Shown here piece after piece: positions 54,294-63,253 of a DNA stretch of 64,000 bases. The DNA is taken from contig NZ_JAGSSV010000003.1 in assembly GCF_018145875.1 (NCBI RefSeq), positions 1 to 64,000 of the forward strand, read 5' to 3'. Origin of the DNA: Marinomonas vulgaris. GTDB taxonomy: Bacteria; Pseudomonadota; Gammaproteobacteria; Pseudomonadales; Marinomonadaceae. Position 1 is the first letter of the stretch; each line of letters begins with the position of its first letter. Made by a program: the position numbers and the translations under genes. Below the pieces are notes generated by a model. The model saw only the letters and a program-made list of their open reading frames with translations. It was not told where the DNA came from and did not search any database.

Positions 54294-55681
54294 TGGTTGA
54301 ATTTCTTCCTTTATGGCTCTTTGCCGCCGTATGTGTGTGTTTGCTGTTCGGTTATCCGGTGGCGTTTTCCCTTGGTGGTACGGCCTTAATCTTCGCCGCT
54401 GTCGGCTCCTTTATGGGAACCTTTGATGGCGTGTTTCTAGAAGCTTTACCAAACCGCTTGTTTGGTATTATCGGCAACGAAACCCTGATCGCTGTGCCCT
54501 TGTTTGTGTTGATGGGTGTCTTGCTGGAAAAATCCAAACTGGCAGAGCGCTTGCTCGACTCCATGGCCATGTTGTTCGGTTCGTTACGCGGTGGTTTGGG
54601 CATTTCGGTGATCTTGGTGGGTATGTTATTGGCCGCTAGTACCGGTATCGTTGGCGCTACCGTGGTTACCATGGGGATGATCTCTTTGCCAACCATGCTT
54701 CGTCGCGGCTATGACCCATCATTGGCCGCCGGTACCATTTGTGCCACGGGCACACTTGGGCAAATCATACCGCCCTCGATTGCCTTGGTGCTATTGGGCG
54801 ATGTGATGTCGAACGCCTTCCAAAAAGCGCAGCTTGAAATGGGCATTTTTTCGCCTAAAACCATTTCCGTGGGCGACTTATTTGTCGGCGCGCTGATTCC
54901 TGGTTTGATTTTAGTCAGCTTGTACATTGTTTACGTGATCGCCGTGGCGTGGTTACAACCTCATAAAGCCCCAGCGGTTCCAAAAGACGAATTACGCAGC
55001 GGTTCAAGCGAGCCTCTGTTCGTACAGTTGGTCAAAGGCTTAGTGCCGCCCTTATTGCTGATTTTTGCCGTTTTGGGCTCTATTTTGAGCGGTATTGCGA
55101 CACCAACCGAAGCCGCCGGTGTAGGCGCATTGGGTGCGGCTATTTTGGCGTGGGTCAGCGGTAAATTAAGCCTTTCTACCTTAAAAGATGCCGTGTATTC
55201 CACCGCCAAAGTCACCTCCATGGTGTTCATGATTTTGATTGGTGCATCGCTGTTTTCTTTGGTGTTCCGCGGTTTTGGTGGCGAAGAATTGATTCAAGAC
55301 TTCTTCTCACAGTTACCCGGTGGTGTGGTCGGCGCCATGATCGTGGTGATGTTGTTGATGTTCTTCCTTGGCTTCATTTTGGATTTCATCGAAATCACCT
55401 TCGTAGTGGTACCGATTGTCGCGCCTGTGTTGTTGGCCATGGGTTTAGACCCTGTTTGGTTGGGCATCATGATGGCCATTAACCTGCAAACGTCGTTCTT
55501 AACACCGCCGTTTGGCTTCGCCTTGTTTTACTTACGCGGTGTGGCGCCACCAGAACTCAAAACACAATCTATTTATAAAGGCGTATTGCCCTTTATTTTG
55601 ATACAACTGTTTGTACTGTTAATGTTATCCATCTGGCCAGAATTGGTCACCTGGTTACCTGAACAAGTGTATGCGAATTAA
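54293..55681 (+). CDS. TRAP transporter large permease subunit (DctM family)
   Basis: Integral membrane subunit of 462 residues with about 12-13 helices, somewhat longer than the ~425 usual for DctM, as in keto-acid/lactate-type TRAP systems. Family segments: FGYPVAFSLGGTALIFA, GNETLIAVPLFVLMGVLLEKS, AASTGIVGATVVTMGMISLPTMLRRGYDPSLAAGTICATGTLGQIIPPSI, and the C-terminal NLQTSFLTPPFGFALFYLRGVAP. Translationally coupled to dctQ. The substrate is not determined by the permease alone. Confidence 0.93.
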   Translation: MVEFLPLWLFAAVCVCLLFGYPVAFSLGGTALIFAAVGSFMGTFDGVFLEALPNRLFGIIGNETLIAVPLFVLMGVLLEKSKLAERLLDSMAMLFGSLRGGLGISVILVGMLLAASTGIVGATVVTMGMISLPTMLRRGYDPSLAAGTICATGTLGQIIPPSIALVLLGDVMSNAFQKAQLEMGIFSPKTISVGDLFVGALIPGLILVSLYIVYVIAVAWLQPHKAPAVPKDELRSGSSEPLFVQLVKGLVPPLLLIFAVLGSILSGIATPTEAAGVGALGAAILAWVSGKLSLSTLKDAVYSTAKVTSMVFMILIGASLFSLVFRGFGGEELIQDFFSQLPGGVVGAMIVVMLLMFFLGFILDFIEITFVVVPIVAPVLLAMGLDPVWLGIMMAINLQTSFLTPPFGFALFYLRGVAPPELKTQSIYKGVLPFILIQLFVLLMLSIWPELVTWLPEQVYAN

Positions 55682-55750
55682 TCTGTAAACATGGACGCCT
55701 AAAAGAACAGGGAAAACAACAATAATCACTTATTAGATTAGGACAAGAAT

Positions 55751-56713
55751 ATGAAAGCCATGCAGATCAAAGACTACGGCCCCGCGAGCGATTTAACGCT
55801 AACGGACACCAACACGCCAAGCATCAACGACGATCAACTGTTGGTCAAAGTCGGCGCAGCAGGGGTGAACCCCGTGGATACTTACATTCGTTCGGGTGTG
55901 AACAACTACAAGGCGAGTTTTCCTCATACGCCGGGGTCAGACGGCGCGGGTACTGTCATAGAAGTAGGCGCTAATGTCACAGGCTATGAAGTGGGTCAAC
56001 GGGTGTATTTTAGCCGTAACCAGGGCGGATCTTCCGCTGAATTTACTGTGTGCAACACCACGCACACTTACCCGCTGGCGGATCCCTTGTCTTTTGAAGA
56101 AGGCGCGTGTTTAGGCGTGCCTTACACTACGGCACACCGAGCTTTGTTTGGCCGCGCTCACGCCAAAGCCGGTGATAAAGTCTTAGTTCATGGTGCCACT
56201 GGTGCCGTGGGCATAGCAACGGTTCAACTTGCTCTTGCTGCAGGCATGGATGTAGTCGCTAGCGCGGGCACCGAAGCCGGTGCCGAATTACTGCGTCAGC
56301 AAGGCGTACAAACGGTCATCATGCACAACGAAGCCGACCATTTAGCGCCATTCCAAACCTTGGAGACCGGCTTTAATGTTGTCATCGAAATGCTGGCCAA
56401 TCACAACCTAGACCAAGACCTAAAAGCCTTAGCGTTTGGTGGTTGTGTGGCGGTGATCGGCAACCGTGGCACGGTGGAAATCAACCCTCGTGATTTAATG
56501 GCGAGAGACGCCTCTGTGGTCGGCGTAGCATTGGCCAACGTCACACCAGCAGAACTGGCCTTGATCGCCAAAGCCTTGCGTCCCTTGTTCGAAAAAGGTG
56601 TGTTGAAGCCGGTGATTCGTCACAGCTACGCCCTTACGGAACTCGCGCAAGCCCATGAGGATGTAATGAAGTCTGGCGCGCTAGGCAATCTTGTCATTCG
56701 TGTAGAAGCATAA
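55751..56713 (+). CDS. NADPH:quinone oxidoreductase (zeta-crystallin type)
   Basis: Medium-chain dehydrogenase/reductase of 320 residues without zinc ligands. The N-terminal GroES-like half has AAGVNPVDTYIRSG and PHTPGSDGAGTVIEVG; the Rossmann half has KVLVHGATGAVGIATVQLALAAGMDVVASAG. Homologues reduce quinones or other enones with NADPH. It lies 69 bases after dctM on the same strand, perhaps co-transcribed, with AGGACAAGAAT before the start. The physiological substrate cannot be inferred. Confidence 0.9.
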   Translation: MKAMQIKDYGPASDLTLTDTNTPSINDDQLLVKVGAAGVNPVDTYIRSGVNNYKASFPHTPGSDGAGTVIEVGANVTGYEVGQRVYFSRNQGGSSAEFTVCNTTHTYPLADPLSFEEGACLGVPYTTAHRALFGRAHAKAGDKVLVHGATGAVGIATVQLALAAGMDVVASAGTEAGAELLRQQGVQTVIMHNEADHLAPFQTLETGFNVVIEMLANHNLDQDLKALAFGGCVAVIGNRGTVEINPRDLMARDASVVGVALANVTPAELALIAKALRPLFEKGVLKPVIRHSYALTELAQAHEDVMKSGALGNLVIRVEA

Positions 56714-56789
56714 TTGCCGCTATACTGAAGACTTTATTGACGCAAACGTTGACGAGTGTTGTCACTCGATCAGGGAGCCAAGGCCGATT

Positions 56790-57563
56790 GTGACCCAATC
56801 TGATTCCGATATTCTCAGCCTTCCGAGCGAAGCGGATACCCACGAACACGACTACCACCAGCTGGTGGTCGTGCTTGATGGCAACACCGATTTCGACATC
56901 CAAGGCAAGGGCAAACAACTGCACACGGGCGAAGGCTGTATCCTGCCGTCAGAGAACAGTCATGCCTTTGCGGGATTGGGGGAAAATCGCATCATGGTGG
57001 TGAACCTGCCAATTCCGCCTCAAAAAAGCATCACCGACGAAGAATACGAAGTGGTCTCACGCTTGTTCGATCAAGCGGCGTATTTTCAGCTCAATCCTAG
57101 GCTGCAAATTCTCGCCTCGGCGTTATCCGGCGAGCTGCAACAATACCCCAACGACATCATGCTGGCACGGGCCTGTGGTAACACCTTACTAAGCGCCATT
57201 CGCCATCAAATCAACAACAAAGACGTGCGCACCCGCGGCAACCATCTCGACATCGATAAGCTCGATCAATTCATCGAATTGAACCTGTCACGCAAGGTTC
57301 ATATCGACCAATTGGCGAACTTTTGCTTTCTGAGCGTCAGCCAATTTCACGAGCGCTTCAAAGACAGAACCGGCATGACGCCCCATCAATATTTGATGCG
57401 CAAACGCCTAGAACGCGCCCAATCTTTGCTTGCCGACGGCACGCCTCCAATTCAAGTGGCAGAGATGTGCGGCTTCTCTAGCCAGAGCGCCATGACAAAT
57501 GTTTTTTCCCAAGTATTGGGCATTACCCCGCTTAAATACCAAAAACAATTTGGTCGTCGTTAA
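56790..57563 (+). CDS. AraC-family regulator, probable activator of putA (PruR-like)
   Basis: Regulator of 257 residues starting with GTG. The N-terminal cupin (HEHDYHQLVVVLDGNTDFDIQGKGKQLHTGEGCILPSENSHAFAG) is a likely ligand pocket. The C-terminal double HTH has HIDQLANFCFLSVSQFHERFKDRTGMTPHQYLMRKRLERAQSLLADG and QVAEMCGFSSQSAMTNVFSQVLGITPLKYQKQF. In Pseudomonas an AraC-type protein, PruR, activates proline genes next to putA; here the following putA lacks its own repressor domain, so the same role is likely. Assignment of the target is inference from position. Confidence 0.85.
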   Translation: MTQSDSDILSLPSEADTHEHDYHQLVVVLDGNTDFDIQGKGKQLHTGEGCILPSENSHAFAGLGENRIMVVNLPIPPQKSITDEEYEVVSRLFDQAAYFQLNPRLQILASALSGELQQYPNDIMLARACGNTLLSAIRHQINNKDVRTRGNHLDIDKLDQFIELNLSRKVHIDQLANFCFLSVSQFHERFKDRTGMTPHQYLMRKRLERAQSLLADGTPPIQVAEMCGFSSQSAMTNVFSQVLGITPLKYQKQFGRR

Positions 57564-57874
57564 GCCTCTTCTAGACCCAACAGAAACGCCCCATTTCTAA
57601 GCATTTACCCTTTTTTCTCCCCATTTCGAGGCAAGAACACAACACAGCTCGGATTTTAATAATCGAGCCGGACTTTCTTATAAAAAAAGACGACTTTTCT
57701 GAAAGACTCTTTATCCCTTCTGTCACTAAAGTGTCAGCATTATCCAGACATGCATTTTTTTGATAAAGCAGAGCAAAAAACCATCAAAAAGACGCGTAAC
57801 CGTTCCATCACACTAATGCGGCCTTACCTAAAAAAACCAACGCGGTATTTAGGTTAATGCGGGAGAACCCAACC
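57564..57874. other. putA upstream region
   Basis: 311 bases without a gene. It holds the TGTCA direct repeat at 57720-57737 and an inverted pair ACCTAAA (57826-57832)/TTTAGGT (57848-57854) just before the putA ribosome site. TAATGCGG occurs twice (57814-57821, 57855-57862). No clear sigma-70 or sigma-54 promoter could be fixed by eye. Confidence 0.45.
57720..57737 (+). promoter_or_regulatory. 11-base-spaced direct repeat upstream of putA
   Basis: CTGTCAC-TAAA-GTGTCAG: TGTCA repeated one helical turn apart. The layout suits an AraC-type activator, so the adjoining regulator may bind here. It also resembles a Pho box, but no -10 element lies 10 bases downstream. Confidence 0.4.
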
Positions 57875-60800
57875 ATGTTTAAAGCGATTGAGGTGTTACA
57901 ACCTAACTTCATTCAGCGTCCACTCAATGAATTGTGGCAGCTTATTTCCCCTCTTTATAAGATGGACGAAGACCAATGGTTGAAGGAGCTGTTGCCGCTG
58001 GCAAAGCCGACCGACAGTGAATTGGTCAGCCAAACCAATGCCGCTTCTAGCCTGATTGCCGCGGTTCGCAAAGATGACGACAGCATGTCGATGATCGATG
58101 CCTTATTGCTCGAATACAGCCTAGACACCAAAGAAGGCATCTTGCTGATGTGTTTGGCCGAAGCTCTTATGCGCGTGCCAGACAAAGACACCGCGGACGC
58201 CTTCATCAAAGACCGTTTGAGCGTGGCCGATTGGGCGTCTCACGCGAAAAACTCCGACTCCTTCTTCGTCAACGCCTCCACTTGGGGCCTCTTGTTGACG
58301 GGCAAAATTGTCACCATGGACGAAAACAAAGACGGCTCACCCGCCAACTTGGTGAACCGCATGGTCAATCGTGTGTCCGAGCCGGTCATTCGCAAAGCGA
58401 TGAACCAAGCCATGAAAGTCATGGGGCACCAGTTCGTATTGGGTCGCAGCATCAAAGAAGCCCTTTCTCGCGGCAAAAGCTATCGCGACAAAGGCTACAC
58501 CTACTCGTTTGACATGCTCGGCGAAGCGGCACTCACCGCTGCTGACGCGCAAAAATACCTGACCTCTTACGAGCAAGCAGTGGAGTCCGTCGGCAAAGAC
58601 ACTTACAGCCAAAAACACCGCCCAACAATCTCTATTAAACTGTCTGCCCTTCATCCTCGTTACGAAGTGGGTTGTGAAGAACGCGTGATGACGGAACTGT
58701 TTGACAGCGTCAAAGGCTTAATCGCCAAAGCACGCGCCTTGAACGTGGGCATCACCATCGATGCAGAAGAAGCCGATCGCCTAGAATTGTCTTTGCACCT
58801 GTTTGAAAAACTCTACCGCGACGATGTCACCAAAGGTTGGGGCTTATTTGGCCTTGTGGTACAAGCCTACTCCAAGCGTGCCTTGCCGGTACTTGTTTGG
58901 TTGGCGGCACTGGCGAAAGAGCACGGCGACCGTATTCCGGTTCGTTTGGTCAAAGGCGCGTATTGGGATTCTGAAATCAAATTGTGCCAACAACGGGGCA
59001 TCGACGGCTACCCTGTGTACACCCGCAAAGAATCCACCGATGTGTCCTACTTGGCGTGCGCCCATTTCTTGTTGAGCGAACACACCCGCGCCAACATTTT
59101 CCCGCAATTCGCTAGCCACAACGCCCACACTATCGCGACGATTAACTGCATCGCGACGCAACTGGGCGCCACCACCAACGAATTCGAATTCCAACGCCTG
59201 CACGGCATGGGCGACGCTCTGTACAATCGCCTCATCAAAGACAGCGATATTTGCGTACGCATTTACGCGCCAGTAGGCAGCCACAAAGATTTGCTTCCCT
59301 ACTTGGTGCGCCGATTATTAGAAAACGGTGCTAACAGCTCTTTCGTGCACCGTTTGATCGACGCCAGCTACCCAATTGCCGATTTGATCGACCACCCAGT
59401 GACCACCCTAGAAAGCCGCAAGTCTTTGTCGAACCCGCACATTAACTTGCCGTCTAACTTGTTCGACGACCGTAAAAACTCATTCGGCCCAAATATCGAA
59501 ATTGATTCCGACTGGACACCATTTAAAGCGAAAATCGACGCCTTCATGGGTCAAGACACCCAATGGCGCTTCTACCCTATTGTGGGTGGACAACAAATCA
59601 AAACGGGTCATACCCATGCTATTTTGAGTCCTTACGATCACAGCGAAAGCGCGGGACAACTGGATTGGGCCGATGCAGCCACCGTGACGAAAGCCATTGA
59701 TCTCGCCGAAGCGGCTTTCCCAGCTTGGTCCGCCCGCCCTGCTGGCGAACGTGCCGATTGCCTCGACAAAATGGCCGATTTGATGGAAGAGCACTACGCT
59801 GAACTGATCGCTCTGTGCCATCGTGAAGCGGGTAAAACCATTCAAGACAGCATCGACGAAGTACGCGAAGCCGTGGATTTCTGCCGCTACTACGCGCAGC
59901 AGGCTCGTAGCCATTTTGCCAATGCGACGCCATACAAAAACTTCCTAGGCCAAGAAAAACACGCCAAACTCAATGGCCGCGGCGTATTCGCTTGCATCAG
60001 CCCTTGGAACTTTCCGTTGGCGATCTTCACCGGTCAAATTGCTGCGGCCTTGGTTGTCGGTAATACCGTGGTCGCCAAACCCGCAGAGCAAACCAGCTTA
60101 ATTGCATGTCGTGCCATTGAACTCTTGCATCAAGCTGGCGTACCTGGTGATGTATTGCACCTAGTACCCGGCAATGGTGCGACCGTTGGCGCACCACTCA
60201 CCAGCGACAAACGCATTGCTGGCTTAGCGTTTACTGGCTCTACGGGCACCGCTCAATTGATCAATCGTACACTCGCTACTCGCGGTGTCGCACCGGTTCC
60301 AGTTATTGCCGAAACAGGCGGTCAAAACGCCATGTTGGTGGATTCGACCTCGTTGCCCGAGCAAGTGGTACGCGACGCTGTGCGTTCAGCGTTTGCATCC
60401 GCCGGTCAACGTTGTTCCGCTTTGCGTGTTTTGTTTGTGCAAGCCGACATCGCCGATCGTGTTATCCCTATGATCAAGGGCGCCATGCAAGAACAATCCG
60501 TCGGCTTGCCGTATTTGCACAGCACGGATGTGGGCCCTGTGATCGATAAAAAGGCGCAAGCCATGTTACTAGAACACATCGACCGCATGACCAAAGAAGC
60601 CAAACTCATCGCTCAATCTGAGTTGCCTTCTTTTGCCGACAAAGGCACTTACGTGGCACCGACGGCGTTTGAAATTAGCAGTATTGATCAACTTACGGAC
60701 GAGAAATTCGGCCCTATTCTGCACGTGGTGCGCTACAAAGCCCGTGATTTGGATAAGATCATCGACACCATCAACAACTCAGGCTTTGGTTTGACCTTGG

Positions 60801-60997
60801 GTGTTCACAGCCGTAACGAGACTACCTGTGCCCGCATTGCGAGCCGTGCTCGTGTCGGCAACATGTACATCAACCGCGACCAAGTCGGTGCCGTGGTCGG
60901 TGTACAACCATTCGGCGGCCAAGGTTTGTCTGGTACTGGCCCGAAAGCCGGTGGCCCACACTATTTGCAACGCTTCGCCATTGAGCAAGACCTTTAA
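57875..60997 (+). CDS. putA: Bifunctional proline dehydrogenase/P5C dehydrogenase PutA, short form
   Basis: Oxidises proline to glutamate in two steps at the inner membrane; 1040 residues. The proline dehydrogenase barrel (~150-480) has SIKLSALHPRYE, IDAEEADRLELSL, RLVKGAYWDSEIK (Lys360), FASHNAHTIA and RIYAPVGSHKDLLPYLVRRLLENGANSSFV. The aldehyde dehydrogenase half (~545-1035) has SPWNFPLAIFTGQ, FTGSTGTAQLI, catalytic Glu813 (AETGGQN) and Cys847 (AGQRCSALR). There is no N-terminal ribbon-helix-helix DNA-binding domain and no C-terminal ALDH-like domain. GGGAGA at 57861-57866 selects the start at 57875 over 57857. The missing C-terminal domain appears as the next gene. Confidence 0.95.
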   Translation: MFKAIEVLQPNFIQRPLNELWQLISPLYKMDEDQWLKELLPLAKPTDSELVSQTNAASSLIAAVRKDDDSMSMIDALLLEYSLDTKEGILLMCLAEALMRVPDKDTADAFIKDRLSVADWASHAKNSDSFFVNASTWGLLLTGKIVTMDENKDGSPANLVNRMVNRVSEPVIRKAMNQAMKVMGHQFVLGRSIKEALSRGKSYRDKGYTYSFDMLGEAALTAADAQKYLTSYEQAVESVGKDTYSQKHRPTISIKLSALHPRYEVGCEERVMTELFDSVKGLIAKARALNVGITIDAEEADRLELSLHLFEKLYRDDVTKGWGLFGLVVQAYSKRALPVLVWLAALAKEHGDRIPVRLVKGAYWDSEIKLCQQRGIDGYPVYTRKESTDVSYLACAHFLLSEHTRANIFPQFASHNAHTIATINCIATQLGATTNEFEFQRLHGMGDALYNRLIKDSDICVRIYAPVGSHKDLLPYLVRRLLENGANSSFVHRLIDASYPIADLIDHPVTTLESRKSLSNPHINLPSNLFDDRKNSFGPNIEIDSDWTPFKAKIDAFMGQDTQWRFYPIVGGQQIKTGHTHAILSPYDHSESAGQLDWADAATVTKAIDLAEAAFPAWSARPAGERADCLDKMADLMEEHYAELIALCHREAGKTIQDSIDEVREAVDFCRYYAQQARSHFANATPYKNFLGQEKHAKLNGRGVFACISPWNFPLAIFTGQIAAALVVGNTVVAKPAEQTSLIACRAIELLHQAGVPGDVLHLVPGNGATVGAPLTSDKRIAGLAFTGSTGTAQLINRTLATRGVAPVPVIAETGGQNAMLVDSTSLPEQVVRDAVRSAFASAGQRCSALRVLFVQADIADRVIPMIKGAMQEQSVGLPYLHSTDVGPVIDKKAQAMLLEHIDRMTKEAKLIAQSELPSFADKGTYVAPTAFEISSIDQLTDEKFGPILHVVRYKARDLDKIIDTINNSGFGLTLGVHSRNETTCARIASRARVGNMYINRDQVGAVVGVQPFGGQGLSGTGPKAGGPHYLQRFAIEQDL

Positions 60998-61011
60998 AAG
61001 GAGACATTATT

Positions 61012-61695
61012 ATGACCATCGTACAACCTATCCAAATTCAGGTCGCTCAAGGTATTTTTGAGGCGTGGGACAGCTTAGGCGTAACAGACCGTGCCGCGAA
61101 ACTAGAAAAAGCCCTAAACGCCTTCGCGCCGAGCGAACGCAACATGGCCGCGTGGCAAATCGACAACGCCAAGCAGTCCATTGCCGACACCCTGGTATTA
61201 CCAGGGCCGACCGGCGAGCGTAACGAGCTGTCAAATCAAGGTCGCGGGCCGTTTCTTTGCTTGTCGTTGCTCGACGGCAAACAAACCAAAGTGGGCTTAG
61301 TCGGTCAGGTATTTGCCGCCCTTATCGCAGGAAACCCGGTGATTACCGTTGGCCCAACGGGTCAAGACATCATGGACTTGATCACGCCTTTTGTTGCAGA
61401 AGGGGTGGTACAAAACATCGCGGAATCCGCACAAGACTCCTTGATCGAAGCCAATCATCTGGCAGGCGTGGCGGTCATCTGTGACGCAGAACAAGCGCAG
61501 CAGCTAAATCAGCGCTTGGCGGCAAAAGGCGGTTTGATCTGCCAGTTGATCGAAGAAACCGACGCCGACACTCTCTCTACCATTAGCAAACCGCATTATT
61601 TACTGCGCTTTGTGACGGAACGTACCATCTCTAACAACACCACCGCAATCGGCGGCAACGCGACACTGCTTGAATTAGGCAGCATGAACGACTAA
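61012..61695 (+). CDS. Stand-alone PutA C-terminal-domain-like protein
   Basis: Protein of 227 residues, 14 bases after putA with its own AAAAGGAGA ribosome site. The GPTGERN motif at 65-71 with the following FLCLSLLDGKQTKVGLVGQVFAALIAGNPVITVGPTG recalls the ALDH-superfamily C-terminal domain of long (type B) PutA proteins, where GPTGERN precedes a catalytically dead fold that covers the substrate channel. It has no catalytic Cys/Glu pair of its own. It likely associates with the short PutA in trans (inference). The alternative is a decayed aldehyde dehydrogenase fragment, but the clean start and spacing argue against it. Confidence 0.75.
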   Translation: MTIVQPIQIQVAQGIFEAWDSLGVTDRAAKLEKALNAFAPSERNMAAWQIDNAKQSIADTLVLPGPTGERNELSNQGRGPFLCLSLLDGKQTKVGLVGQVFAALIAGNPVITVGPTGQDIMDLITPFVAEGVVQNIAESAQDSLIEANHLAGVAVICDAEQAQQLNQRLAAKGGLICQLIEETDADTLSTISKPHYLLRFVTERTISNNTTAIGGNATLLELGSMND

Positions 61696-61723
61696 CAAAC
61701 GCCTTTGCACAGACAGTACTCAA

Positions 61724-61761
61724 AAAAAAGCCTTGCTAACATCCGCTAGCAAGGCTTTTTT
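61724..61761. terminator. Bidirectional terminator after the putA operon
   Basis: AAAAAAGCCTTGCTA pairs perfectly with TAGCAAGGCTTTTTT (15 base pairs) around an 8-base loop. A tracts and T tracts on both sides make it usable for the putA operon (plus) and for the convergent TRAP binding-protein gene (minus). Confidence 0.93.
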
Positions 61762-61807
61762 ATTCTGTGGTTCTTTTTACCCTGTCACGTATTGTATCCG
61801 TTAGCGC

Positions 61808-62920
61808 TTAGTCATCTGCTCGCGCATTGATAAACGCACGTTCTGAGATGTCGTGCCACGCGCTGACAGAATCTAGGAAGCTTTTGAACGAGTCATAGAC
61901 CTTTTGGCTCATTGGATCGTTCGCTGCAATCTCTTGTAGAGTCTCATCAGAAGCGACTTTTAGGGCTGCTAACAGATCGTTCGGAAAGGTTTTCAAAATC
62001 ACGTTGTGATCGTTCACCAGCGTTTCTAATGCTGCGTTGTTGCGAGCGGTAAACTCGTTCAACATAGCGAGGTTAGCCTGTTGTGCTGCTGCACGAACGA
62101 TACCTTGTAGGTCCGCTGGCAAAGCGTTGTACGCGTCTTTGTTCACCAAGGCTTCGATCGCAGAGCCTGGCTCTTGCCAACCTGGGTAGTAGTAGTATTT
62201 CGCCGCTTTGTACAAACCAAAAGCGAGGTCGTTATACGGCCCTACCCATTCGGTCGCATCGATCGTACCGGTTTGAAGCGCAGTGAAAATTTCGCTGCCT
62301 GGCAAGTTCACCATCACAGCGCCGACTTTTTTCATCACTTCGCCGCCAAGACCTGGCATGCGCATTTTTAGGCCTTTGAAGTCGTCAACCGAATTGATCT
62401 CTTTGTTGAACCAACCGCCCATTTGCGCGCCTGAGTTACCTGCCGCCATCGGAATCACATTAAAAGGCGCGTACACCTCTTCCCATAAATCCAAACCACC
62501 GCCGTATTCCAACCAAGCGTTAAATTCTTGCGCCGTCATACCAAAAGGCACAGACGAGAAAAATTGCACCGCTGGCGCCTTGCCTTTCCAGTAATACGCC
62601 GTACTGTGCGCCATTTCGGCCGTGCCACGGGACACCGCATCAAAGGCTTCTAGTGCAGGAACCAATTCACCTGCCGCATAGACCTTCACTTCCAAGCGAC
62701 CGTTCGACATGGTGTTAATGTTCTTTGCTAACGCCTCTGCACCGGTTCCTAAACCAGGGAAATTTTTTGGCCAAGTTGTGACCATTTTCCACTGAATTTT
62801 TTCGACTTTTTGTTCTGCTTTCGCCGTCTCTTCGGCTTTATCAGAACCACCACACGCAACCAAGGTTGCGGCTGCCAAACCGACTAACGCCAGCTTGCTC
62901 CACGTTTTTAGTGTTTTCAT
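61808..62920 (-). CDS. TRAP transporter solute-binding lipoprotein (keto-acid/lactate TakP-like)
   Basis: Binding protein of 370 residues. The signal peptide ends in a lipobox (LVACGGS, Cys near residue 23), so it is probably a membrane-anchored lipoprotein. The mature protein has WKMVTTWPKNFPGLGTGAEALAKNI, YAPFNVIPMAAGNSGAQMGGWFNKEI and the TRAP signature GLKMRMPGLGGEVMKKVGAVMVNLPGSEIFTALQTGTIDATEWVGP, with the conserved substrate-clamping Arg in KMRMP. The ATEWVGPYND form is like TakP and related keto-acid/lactate receptors. It is a near-duplicate of the next gene. The nearest TRAP permease is at 53.8-55.7 kb. Confidence 0.88.
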   Translation of the reverse strand: MKTLKTWSKLALVGLAAATLVACGGSDKAEETAKAEQKVEKIQWKMVTTWPKNFPGLGTGAEALAKNINTMSNGRLEVKVYAAGELVPALEAFDAVSRGTAEMAHSTAYYWKGKAPAVQFFSSVPFGMTAQEFNAWLEYGGGLDLWEEVYAPFNVIPMAAGNSGAQMGGWFNKEINSVDDFKGLKMRMPGLGGEVMKKVGAVMVNLPGSEIFTALQTGTIDATEWVGPYNDLAFGLYKAAKYYYYPGWQEPGSAIEALVNKDAYNALPADLQGIVRAAAQQANLAMLNEFTARNNAALETLVNDHNVILKTFPNDLLAALKVASDETLQEIAANDPMSQKVYDSFKSFLDSVSAWHDISERAFINARADD

Positions 62921-63012
62921 TTTTTATCCCTTAGGAAACGGTTTGTTTATTTTTATCAGATCAAGCGCCATGGCTTGCAACATCACACAACCCTAATTGT
63001 GTAATGCGAGAC

Positions 63013-63047
63013 AGGGTTTGCGAACACCTATTCATGTTGGCAAACCT
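63013..63047. repeat. Inverted repeat upstream of the TRAP binding-protein gene
   Basis: AGGGTTTGCGAAC and GTTGGCAAACCT arms pair over 11 of 12 positions with a 10-base loop. It lies about 95 bases before the minus-strand start, a suitable place for an operator or a leader hairpin. Confidence 0.4.
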
Positions 63048-63174
63048 GACCCTTTAGTCACATTTCGTGCACTAAGTGGTCTGAATAGTATGAATTGCAG
63101 CCGCTGCCCTCAAGCGCTTTTTTCAATTTCTGTGACAATCAGCATAATTTCATCGAGATGGCGTCGCACAAAGC

Positions 63175-63210
63175 AAAAAAAGCGCCCTTGCTCATCACAA
63201 AGACGCTTTT
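63175..63210 (-). terminator. Terminator of the upstream TRAP binding-protein gene
   Basis: On the minus strand AAAAGCG-TCTTTG, loop TGATGAG, CAAGGG-CGCTTTT: a 13-pair stem including G-U pairs, followed by further T. It lies 43 bases after the stop of the 63254 gene, so the two paralogues are separate transcripts. Confidence 0.85.
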
Positions 63211-63253
63211 AAACACTCATTTTCATGAATGATATCGTCAGAACATTCGCGAA

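Larger units (their letters stand above)
62921..63253. other. Intergenic region between tandem TRAP binding-protein genes
   Basis: 333 bases without a gene. It contains the terminator of the upstream paralogue (63175-63210) and an inverted repeat (63013-63047), and must hold the promoter of the 61808-62920 gene. A TTGCA near 62975 on the minus strand lacks a correctly spaced -24 element. Confidence 0.5.

Noticed and set aside
57720..57737. Pho box for putA
   Set aside because: The half-sites fit, but no -10 element lies at the position used by pstS and phoB here; kept only as an AraC-type site candidate.
60997..61012. Frameshift or nonsense mutation splitting a long PutA
   Set aside because: putA ends with a proper C-terminus, and the next gene has its own strong ribosome site and start, so this is a real gene boundary.
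62960..63000. Sigma-54-like GGTTGT...TTGCA on the minus strand before the TRAP receptor
   Set aside because: GG and GC are separated by 12 bases rather than 10, and the -24 element is poor.
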